This document shows, one piece after another, positions 7,098 to 11,896 of a DNA stretch of 11,896 bases. Below the pieces are notes generated by a model. That model was not told the origin of the DNA and did no database searches. It was given only the letters and a program-made list of their open reading frames with translations. Origin of the DNA: CAMYMG01 sp038259455 (GTDB lineage Bacteria > Pseudomonadota > Alphaproteobacteria > Rhizobiales > Rhizobiaceae); the NCBI GenBank assembly GCA_038259455.1, contig JBBSOT010000125.1, positions 1 to 11,896 on the forward strand, read 5' to 3'. The stretch's first letter is position 1, and every line of letters begins with the position of its first letter. A program made the position numbers and the translations under genes.

Positions 7098-7174
7098 GGT
7101 CCCGTAGCTCAGCAGGATAGAGCACCGGCCTTCTAAGCCGATGGTCGCAGGTTCGAATCCTGCCGGGATCGCCA
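7098..7174 (+). tRNA. tRNA-Arg (anticodon TCT)
   Basis: A 77-nt cloverleaf can be folded. The acceptor stem is GGTCCCG/CGGGATC with a G-U at the second pair, the D stem is GCTC/GAGC, and the anticodon loop is CTTCTAA with anticodon TCT at 7132-7134. The T stem is GCAGG/CCTGC with loop TTCGAAT; discriminator G and an encoded CCA follow (7171-7174). It reads AGA and probably AGG codons, which are rare in this high-GC genome. The top anticodon-stem pair is a C-A mismatch (7125 with 7141), with four sound pairs below it. Confidence 0.97.
7143..7165 (+). repeat. 23-bp direct repeat, copy 2 (tRNA-Arg T arm)
   Basis: Identical to 6596-6618 in tRNA-Pro, 547 bp upstream in the same orientation. The two copies bracket the NDUFS4-like gene. 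The identity ends exactly where the acceptor stems diverge, so tRNA structure explains it. Confidence 0.9.
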
Positions 7175-7490
7175 CTTCACTTTTCGGGCATAGGCTTGCT
7201 GGCCCGCACCGGCTTCAGCGTGTGCAACAGACTGTTCGCCGTCTCTGCACGATCCAGCTGCAGGTCATCATGCGCGCAAGGACCGCAGGCTTGCATGGTT
7301 TGTTCCAGCCATCAGCGTCCTGGGCATGTGCAATCCGGGAATGCCCCTGCGGCATCACAGCGAGGCTTGACCCTTGGAGCCCATAGTTGCATACCACGCG
7401 CCCAAAGGTGCAAGGGCGCACTCGAATGCCCGCCACGGCCGGTGACAAGCTGGGACGTCAGCCAAATGTCAGAGTCGTTAAGAAAAGGTT
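7175..7490. other. Intergenic stretch with no recognisable gene
   Basis: About 315 bp downstream of tRNA-Arg carry no open frame that resembles a known protein. The short frames on both strands are rich in Cys, Arg and Trp in an atypical way and have no convincing ribosome binding sites. A weak CGGGC/GCCCG hairpin (7185-7206) lies just after the tRNA but lacks a trailing T run. A second copy of the tRNA-Arg 3' end, which would mark an integrated element, is not seen. A small RNA cannot be excluded. Confidence 0.5.
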
Positions 7491-7519
7491 TTGTGCACTG
7501 CGATGAGCTCCTATATAGA
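7491..7519 (+). promoter_or_regulatory. Candidate promoter of the DUF768-like gene
   Basis: TTGTGC (7491-7496) and TATAGA (7514-7519, within CTATATAGAG) are 17 bp apart. The AT-rich -10 region stands out in a high-GC spacer. Transcription would start near 7526 and give a leader of about 130 nt. A GAGTC at 7472-7476, matching the GANTC site of the alphaproteobacterial CcrM methylase, lies just upstream. Confidence 0.4.
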
Positions 7520-7540
7520 GCCGGCACTCGGTCGATCGGC

Positions 7541-7552
7541 CTGACCGGTCAG
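7541..7552. promoter_or_regulatory. Perfect 12-nt palindrome, possible operator
   Basis: CTGACCGGTCAG is an uninterrupted perfect palindrome lying 21 bp after the candidate -10 element, where a dimeric repressor could bind. It could also form part of a leader hairpin. No regulator is encoded next to it, so its role is a guess. Confidence 0.4.
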
Positions 7553-7658
7553 ACTTTGGCGCAGCCGCGATGCTGCGGCAGCACACACATCAATCATCAC
7601 CCTTCAGGACAGTGACTTTCATGCCAATGAACAACGACGCCGGTGGCCAGAGGTAACG

Positions 7659-7898
7659 ATGAGCGAGAAAGCGATCGAGTTCTTGCAGGAATGGATCACC
7701 GAAAAAGTCCATGTCCGGCCAGGCCCTGCCAAAATCGAGCAGGAAGCAGAGATGCTTGCAAAAGAATGCGCGGCGCAAGCTGCGGAAGCTGGCGTTCCAA
7801 TTGAAGATATCGAGGAAGAAGTCGGCAACCTCGAGGAACTGATGACGACCAAACTCGAAGACGCGGTCGAATCCAAGGAAGCCAACAACAAGGGCTAA
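7659..7898 (+). CDS. Small acidic DUF768-like protein
   Basis: This 79-residue protein has no known function. Its N-terminal half (EKAIEFLQEWITEKV, then an Ile-Glu-Gln-Glu-Ala helix with AEMLAKECAAQAAEAGV) and the C-terminal IEDIEEEVGNLEELM fit my memory of the DUF768 pattern: a short N-terminal helix, a helix of the VAELTQKL(F/A)ADAKAAGI type, then I-EEE-G-V-E-I. DUF768 is found mainly in Mesorhizobium, often in several copies. It has about 20 acidic and 8 basic residues, is probably all-helical, and has no signal peptide or membrane segment. AGAGG lies 6 nt before the ATG, a good ribosome binding site. It stands alone after a long spacer, with its own candidate promoter, and converges on metC. 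The gene is real with good confidence; the family assignment is from memory. Confidence 0.78.
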   Translation: MSEKAIEFLQEWITEKVHVRPGPAKIEQEAEMLAKECAAQAAEAGVPIEDIEEEVGNLEELMTTKLEDAVESKEANNKG

Positions 7899-7937
7899 GA
7901 GGTATTGTCGGCCTTCCGTGTCGGCTGACAGGCGTAT

Positions 7938-7959
7938 GCGGGCAGATCAGACAGCCCGC
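7938..7959. terminator. Possible hairpin at the metC 3' end
   Basis: GCGGGC (7938-7943) and GCCCGC (7954-7959) form a 6-bp stem with a 10-nt loop that contains the metC stop codon, in the 48-bp convergent spacer with the DUF768-like gene. No T run follows on either strand, so termination activity is uncertain. Confidence 0.25.
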
Positions 7960-9119
7960 GATGCCTTGAGAGCGTTCGACAGGTCGGACTTCAGATCCTC
8001 CACGTCCTCAAGGCCGATCTGCAATCTGATCAGCGGTCCTTGATAGGGCCCCTTGGCGATGACGCGGTCTGCGAGCGAGACGTGGACCGCGAGACTTTCA
8101 TAGCCACCCCAGGAGTATCCAAGGCCAAACAGCCCGAGTGCATCGAGGAAAGCGTGCGCCGCCTTCTGGCCGCCGCCGTCAAGCACGACCGAGAAGATGC
8201 CGCTTGCTCCCGAAAAGTCACGCTGCCACAGCCCATGGCCGGGATGGCTTTCCAGTCCGGGATGCAGGACCTGGGCGACGCCGTCCTGCGACTCCAGCCA
8301 CAGAGCGATCTCCAAGGCGCTCTTCTGGTGTCTCTCCAGCCTGATTCCCATTGTTCTGAGACCACGCAGAACTTGATAGGTGTCGTCGGGGGCGGCGCAG
8401 CAACCCATGGCGGTATATGTGGCGTGCAACTGCTCCCAGCATCTTTCATTGGCCGAAACCATGCCCAGCAAGATGTCGGAGTGCCCTGCGGGATACTTCG
8501 TCGCCGCGTGGATCGTGACGTCCGCGCCGAAATCAAGGGCGCGGAAATACAAAGGCGTTGCCCAGGTGTTGTCCATCATCACGACCGCGCCCGCTTTATG
8601 CGCGGCCTCGGCAATTGCCGGAATGTCCTGGATCTCAAACGTGTTGGAACCCGGAGATTCGGTGAAGACAACCTTGGTCTCGGGTTTCATCAGTTCTGAA
8701 ATGCCAGCACCGATCCCCGGATCATAATACTCGACCGCAACCCCAAGGCGCTTGAGCATCGTGTCGGCGAAACGACGGGTCGGATGATAGACCGAATCGA
8801 CGATCAACGCGTGGTCGCCGGCCGACAGGAAAGCCAGAAGGGGAATGGTTACCGCTGCAAGGCCCGACGGCACCAGAATGGTGCCGGCCGAACCCTCCAG
8901 TGCGTCAATTGCCTGGGTGAGAGCGTCGCTGGTCGGCGTGGCGTGCGTTCCGTAGGTGTATTTCTGACCGCGCGAGGCCATGGTGGCGGCGTCCGGGAAA
9001 AGCACAGTCGACGCATGCACCACTGGCGGATTGACGAAGCCAAAATAGTCGTGCGGATCGTTTCCGCCGTGGGTCAGACGCGTGTTGATACCTGCATTTT
9101 CCAGATTACGCTTTGCCAT
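7947..9119 (-). CDS. metC: Cystathionine beta-lyase
   Basis: MetC cleaves cystathionine to homocysteine, pyruvate and ammonia in methionine biosynthesis, using pyridoxal phosphate. The 390-residue protein aligns by eye along its length with E. coli MetC (395). The PLP lysine is Lys208 in HAATKYPAGHSD, with Asp183 in MMDNTWATPLYF for the pyridine nitrogen. Tyr56 and Tyr111 sit at the active-site positions of the E. coli enzyme, and SWGGYESL and RLQIGLEDVEDL lie near the C-terminus. Start: the frame stays open far upstream on this strand, to 11102, but MAKRNLENAGINTRLTHGG is the family N-terminus and AGGCGGA lies just before this ATG. It is divergent from aapJ, a pairing I recall from other rhizobia. 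A cystathionine gamma-synthase-like relative is less likely, given the close match. Confidence 0.95.
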   Translation of the reverse strand: MAKRNLENAGINTRLTHGGNDPHDYFGFVNPPVVHASTVLFPDAATMASRGQKYTYGTHATPTSDALTQAIDALEGSAGTILVPSGLAAVTIPLLAFLSAGDHALIVDSVYHPTRRFADTMLKRLGVAVEYYDPGIGAGISELMKPETKVVFTESPGSNTFEIQDIPAIAEAAHKAGAVVMMDNTWATPLYFRALDFGADVTIHAATKYPAGHSDILLGMVSANERCWEQLHATYTAMGCCAAPDDTYQVLRGLRTMGIRLERHQKSALEIALWLESQDGVAQVLHPGLESHPGHGLWQRDFSGASGIFSVVLDGGGQKAAHAFLDALGLFGLGYSWGGYESLAVHVSLADRVIAKGPYQGPLIRLQIGLEDVEDLKSDLSNALKASRAV

Positions 9120-9228
9120 AGGGTCCGCCTGACAGAAAAACTGACGAATAGTGTGCCTCTCGCAGCGGCGCAACCTGTCGCGTGACTTCTTTCGGCCCGG
9201 CTGCGTGTGTCTGCTCCGGCTCTGGAAC

Positions 9229-9246
9229 CCTGCCCGTCGAGGCAGG
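9229..9246. promoter_or_regulatory. Inverted repeat in the metC-aapJ spacer
   Basis: CCTGCC (9229-9234), a 6-nt spacer and GGCAGG (9241-9246) form a perfect inverted repeat about 110 bp upstream of metC. There is no T run, so it is more likely a protein-binding site or RNA leader element than a terminator. Its function is unknown. Confidence 0.35.
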
Positions 9247-9357
9247 TCGTCGGTGCTCGACCTTTGTGACGAATTCCAGACGAGGCTGACGGCCACGGAG
9301 CAGTTTGTTGATCTGGCCGGCACTTTCGCGACTGGCAGGCTTTTCGGGTCATACCGC

Positions 9358-9386
9358 TTGACCTCACAAGAATAATCGCCTTCGAT
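9358..9386 (+). promoter_or_regulatory. Candidate aapJ promoter
   Basis: TTGACC (9358-9363) and TTCGAT (9381-9386) are separated by 17 bp. The -35 matches the housekeeping consensus at five of six positions and is preceded by C, giving CTTGAC as often seen in rhizobial promoters. Transcription would start near 9393, giving a leader of about 130 nt that includes the hairpin at 9435-9456. Confidence 0.4.
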
Positions 9387-9434
9387 GTACTTCGTGAACA
9401 GGCGCACAGCATCCGTGTCGGCAAACGATGCGTG

Positions 9435-9456
9435 GGTCCGGCGGAAATCCCGGACC
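9435..9456 (+). promoter_or_regulatory. Hairpin in the presumed aapJ leader
   Basis: GGTCCGG (9435-9441) and CCGGACC (9450-9456) form a perfect 7-bp GC-rich stem with an 8-nt loop, 65 bp before the aapJ ATG. It could be an operator or a leader RNA structure; no T run follows. Confidence 0.4.
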
Positions 9457-9521
9457 GATGATGCAGGGGCCTCAAGAAATGCAGGTCGAAGACCGGCAAA
9501 AATGGGAAAGGTTTCTTGAGT

Positions 9522-10550
9522 ATGAAAAACAAACTGACAATTCTGGTGGGTGCCGCGGCATTCGGCGTTGCTGCTTCGGCTGCTTCGGCGGCAACGTTGG
9601 ACGACGTCAAGGCAAAGGACTTTCTGCAGTGCGGCGTGAGTTCCGGCCTTGCCGGCTTCTCCGCCCCTAACGACAAGGGTGACTGGCTCGGCCTCGATGC
9701 CGATTTCTGCCGCGCCGTAGCTGCCGCCGTTTTCGGCGATGGATCGAAGGTCAAGTTCACGCCACTCAGCGCGAAAGAGCGTTTCACGGCGTTGCAGTCG
9801 GGCGAGATCGACGTGCTGTCGCGCAACACGACCTGGACGATCAATCGCGATACGGCACTTGGTCTGAATTTTGCCGGCGTGACCTACTATGACGGCCAGG
9901 GCTTCATGATCAACGCCAAGAAGCTGCCAGGCGTCAATTCGGCGCTCCAGCTCTCCGGTGCTTCTGTTTGCGTGCAGACCGGCACAACTACCGAGCTCAA
10001 CCTCGCCGACTATTTCAAGGCCAACAACCTTGAGTACAATCCGGTCGTGTTCGAGAAGCTCGAGGAAGTGAACGCCGCCTACGACTCCGGCCGCTGCGAC
10101 GTTTACACCACCGACCAGTCGGGCCTCTATGGCATTCGGCTGACGTTGACCGCACCGGATGACCACGTCGTGCTGCCTGAGATCATCTCGAAGGAGCCGC
10201 TTGGACCGGCCGTGCGCCAGGGCGACGACCAGTGGTTTGATATCGTCAAGTGGACATACTTCGCGCTGCTTCAGGCAGAGGAACTCGGCATCACGCAAGC
10301 CAATGTCGAGGAAATGAAGACCTCCGACAACCCGGAGATCAAGCGCATCCTGGGCGTTGAGGCTGATACCAAGATCGGCACCGACCTCGGCCTTTCCAAT
10401 GACTGGGTTGTCAACATCGTCAAGGCGGTCGGCAACTATGGCGAGATCTTCGAAAAGAATGTCGGCGCTGGCAGCCCTCTGAAGATTGCGCGCGGCATCA
10501 ATGCGCAGTGGACCAAGGGTGGCCTGCAGTACGCACCTCCGATCCGCTAA
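9522..10550 (+). CDS. aapJ: General L-amino-acid ABC transporter, periplasmic binding protein
   Basis: AapJ binds L-amino acids in the periplasm and delivers them to the AapQM permease and AapP ATPase. The 342-residue precursor starts with a Sec signal peptide (MKNKL, a hydrophobic core, then ASA), with cleavage likely after Ala23. The body matches rhizobial AapJ closely: DVKAKDFLQCGVSSGLAGF, AKERFTALQSGEIDVLSRNTTWT, SVCVQTGTTTELNLADYF, GRCDVYTTDQSGLYGIRL and SKEPLGPAVRQGDDQWFDIV, ending GLQYAPPIR. This is the family 3 solute-binding fold (SBP_bac_3). An in-frame TTG lies two codons upstream (9516), but the ATG at 9522 gives the canonical signal peptide start and sits 10 nt after GGGAAAGG. 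It is the first gene of the aap operon. Confidence 0.97.
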   Translation: MKNKLTILVGAAAFGVAASAASAATLDDVKAKDFLQCGVSSGLAGFSAPNDKGDWLGLDADFCRAVAAAVFGDGSKVKFTPLSAKERFTALQSGEIDVLSRNTTWTINRDTALGLNFAGVTYYDGQGFMINAKKLPGVNSALQLSGASVCVQTGTTTELNLADYFKANNLEYNPVVFEKLEEVNAAYDSGRCDVYTTDQSGLYGIRLTLTAPDDHVVLPEIISKEPLGPAVRQGDDQWFDIVKWTYFALLQAEELGITQANVEEMKTSDNPEIKRILGVEADTKIGTDLGLSNDWVVNIVKAVGNYGEIFEKNVGAGSPLKIARGINAQWTKGGLQYAPPIR

Positions 10551-10563
10551 TCGCGGATTTGAT

Positions 10564-10591
10564 CCGGAAGGTGGATTTCTCCACCTTCCGG
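10564..10591 (+). promoter_or_regulatory. Perfect 12-bp stem-loop between aapJ and aapQ
   Basis: CCGGAAGGTGGA (10564-10575), loop TTTC and TCCACCTTCCGG (10580-10591) form a flawless 12-bp hairpin, 13 nt after the aapJ stop and 22 nt before the aapQ ATG, followed by TTTCTCGC. In many ABC importers such a hairpin after the binding-protein gene protects its mRNA 3' end or partly terminates transcription, so that binding protein exceeds permease. That role is inferred here. The T run is short, so full termination is unlikely. Confidence 0.85.
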
Positions 10592-10613
10592 TTTCTCGCA
10601 TCGGAGAGTTCGG

Positions 10614-11834
10614 ATGGCGCTGCAGGATATTGCTGGTACAAATGACGTCGGTCGCGGGTCTTTCCTCTATGACCCCAAAATTCGCGGTATTTTCTTTCAG
10701 GCCCTGGTGGTCATTCTTCTCTTCGCGCTGATCTACTGGATCGTCGGCAACACGATCGAAAATCTTCGCCGTTCCAACATCTCGTCCGGGTTTGGTTTTC
10801 TTCGCGGCCGCGCCGGCTTCGACGTCAGCACCAGCCTCATCCCCTTCAGTTCCGACTCCACCTATGCACGCGGCCTTGTCGGAGGCTTCCTCAACCCCTT
10901 GCTGGTTGCCGTATGCGGCATCGTGACGGCCTCGATAATCGGTTTCACCATCGGCGTGGGACGGCTTTCCCATAATTGGCTGATCCGCAAGATCTGTACC
11001 GTTTATGTCGAGATTTTCCGCAACATTCCGCCGCTGCTGGTCATCTTCTTCTGGTATTTCGGCGTCCTGTCGGTCCTGCCGCAGCCACGCGAAAGCATCC
11101 ATATCGGCGTGCCGCTGGGCGGCGAGAATTTTCTGAGCTTCGGGACGTACCTCAACAACCGCGGGATTTTTCTTCCCAAGCCGATTTGGGAGCAGGGTTC
11201 GTGGCTTGTGCTGTTGGCCCTTGTGGTTGCCATCGCACTGACCTGGTTTGTTGCACGCCGCGCCAGGATAAGGCAGGCGGCGACCGGTGAGCAGTTCCCC
11301 GTATTCTGGACCGGCTTTGCGCTTATCATTGGCCTGCCTATCCTGGCTTTCATGCTTGCCGGCTTTCCGGCAACAATCGAGCTGCCGGTAGCGTCGACCT
11401 TCAATCTGGTCGGCGGGATCCAGGTCAAGCCGGAGTTCCTGTCGCTCTACCTGGCCCTCTCTTTTTACACGGCCGCATTTATCGCCGAGATTGTGCGCGC
11501 CGGTATCCTTGGCGTCAGCAAGGGTCAGACCGAAGCATCATCGGCGCTCGGACTGAGGTCGAGCCAGGCGCTGAGGCTTGTGGTTATTCCGCAGGCCATG
11601 CGCATCGTCATCCCGCCGCTGACCAGCCAGTATCTCAATCTGACCAAGAACTCGTCCTTGGCGATCGCCATCGGGTTTCCCGATCTCGTTGCCATCGGCG
11701 GCACGATTCTCAACCAGACCGGCCAGGCTATCGAGATTGTTGCCATCTGGATGGTTGTCTATCTCGGTCTGAGCCTGACCACCTCGGCTTTCATGAACTG
11801 GTTCAACGCCAAGAAGGCGCTCGTGGAGAGATAA
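10614..11834 (+). CDS. aapQ: General L-amino-acid ABC transporter, permease AapQ
   Basis: This 406-residue inner-membrane permease of the HisM/polar amino acid type is expected to pair with AapM. It has a cytosolic N-terminus, a first helix (about 27-46), a long periplasmic segment with RRSNISSGFGFLRGRAGFDVS, and then several helices. The insertion between the second and third quarter (about 155-270, including WFVARRARIRQAATGEQFP) is usual for the Aap/Bzt group, which is longer than ordinary permeases. The EAA loop that docks the ATPase is at 307-327 (EASSALGLR to RLVVIPQA), followed by IPPLTSQYLNLTKNSSLA. GGAGAG (10603-10608) lies 5 nt before the ATG. aapM follows 1 nt after the stop, so the two are co-translated. 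Confidence 0.96.
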   Translation: MALQDIAGTNDVGRGSFLYDPKIRGIFFQALVVILLFALIYWIVGNTIENLRRSNISSGFGFLRGRAGFDVSTSLIPFSSDSTYARGLVGGFLNPLLVAVCGIVTASIIGFTIGVGRLSHNWLIRKICTVYVEIFRNIPPLLVIFFWYFGVLSVLPQPRESIHIGVPLGGENFLSFGTYLNNRGIFLPKPIWEQGSWLVLLALVVAIALTWFVARRARIRQAATGEQFPVFWTGFALIIGLPILAFMLAGFPATIELPVASTFNLVGGIQVKPEFLSLYLALSFYTAAFIAEIVRAGILGVSKGQTEASSALGLRSSQALRLVVIPQAMRIVIPPLTSQYLNLTKNSSLAIAIGFPDLVAIGGTILNQTGQAIEIVAIWMVVYLGLSLTTSAFMNWFNAKKALVER

Positions 11835-11835
11835 G

Positions 11836-11896
11836 ATGCAGGAGCATGATCTCTCCATCGTTCGAACCGAAATCGAGCTGGCCCAGGCTGCGCCCC
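11836..11896 (+). CDS. aapM: General L-amino-acid ABC transporter, permease AapM (5' end only)
   Basis: Only 20 codons are in the window, beginning MQEHDLSIVRTEIELAQAAP, and the gene runs off the right edge. The ATG comes 1 nt after the aapQ stop, with GGAGAG (11825-11830) 5 nt upstream inside the aapQ 3' end. Position in the operon makes AapM by far the likeliest product; the HDxSxVRTE-like N-terminus fits my memory of rhizobial AapM. AapP, the ATPase, would be expected next. Confidence 0.8.
   Translation, partial: MQEHDLSIVRTEIELAQAAP

Larger units (their letters stand above)
9120..9521. promoter_or_regulatory. Divergent metC-aapJ regulatory region
   Basis: About 400 bp separate the two starts. 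I see no gene in it: open frames on both strands are extensions or shadows of metC and aapJ. It contains the two hairpins and the candidate aapJ promoter listed separately. I found no convincing NtrC site or sigma-54 -24/-12 pair. Confidence 0.7.

Noticed and set aside
6951..7175. Minus-strand frame with AGFEPATIGLEGRCSILLSY, and the plus-strand frames ending in VAQQDRAPAF and starting VAGSNPAGIA.
   Set aside because: These are translations across tRNA-Arg in wrong frames or on the wrong strand, another common annotation artefact.
9333..9348. Sigma-54-like TGGCAGGCTTTTCGGG upstream of aapJ.
   Set aside because: The -12 GC dinucleotide is replaced by GG and no NtrC-type site is visible, so I do not call a sigma-54 promoter.
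9120..11102. An open frame of about 660 codons on the minus strand that continues the metC frame upstream, antisense to aapJ and part of aapQ.
   Set aside because: It has no recognisable domain, lies antisense to strongly conserved aap genes, and metC has its own start and ribosome binding site at 9119. High-GC codon bias removes stops in this antisense frame.

Overview
The window is high-GC alphaproteobacterial chromosome. The gene content points to Rhizobiales, most likely Mesorhizobium or a close relative in the Phyllobacteriaceae. Three things support this: a metC/aapJQM arrangement with very high resemblance to the rhizobial general L-amino-acid permease; a small protein resembling the DUF768 family, which I know mainly from Mesorhizobium; and an HdaA-type DnaA regulator with a free-standing NDUFS4-like complex I subunit. 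No phage genes, insertion sequences or CRISPR arrays are visible. This reads as mostly core genome.

Left part (1-3794). The 3' two-thirds of a molybdopterin oxidoreductase gene runs rightward and converges, 24 bp apart, on a leftward set purM-purN-sixA-like. PurM and PurN catalyse two steps of de novo purine synthesis (AIR synthetase and GAR transformylase) and overlap by ATGA. The SixA-like phosphohistidine phosphatase follows 24 bp behind purN.

Centre (3795-6392). Divergently from purM, a tightly packed rightward set encodes a CDP-alcohol phosphatidyltransferase, an AI-2E/PerM-family membrane protein and HdaA. The first two overlap; HdaA follows after 8 bp. The set links phospholipid synthesis, an integral membrane protein and inactivation of the replication initiator DnaA.

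Middle right (6393-7898). tRNA-Pro(TGG), an NDUFS4-like complex I accessory subunit gene and tRNA-Arg(TCT) follow, all rightward. Then come 484 bp without a recognisable gene and a small acidic DUF768-like gene with a plausible promoter and a perfect 12-nt palindrome in its upstream region.

Right part (7899-11896). Leftward metC (cystathionine beta-lyase, methionine biosynthesis) is divergent from the rightward aapJ-aapQ-aapM operon, an ABC importer for L-amino acids. About 400 bp of shared regulatory DNA separates them and contains two hairpins and a candidate promoter. A perfect 12-bp stem-loop separates the binding-protein gene aapJ from the permease gene aapQ. aapM is cut by the window end.

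I found no convincing undescribed system. The points most worth a second look are the phospholipid/DnaA-inactivator gene cluster, the lineage-restricted DUF768-like gene and its promoter region, the tRNA-flanked NDUFS4 gene, and the structured metC-aapJ and aapJ-aapQ spacers.
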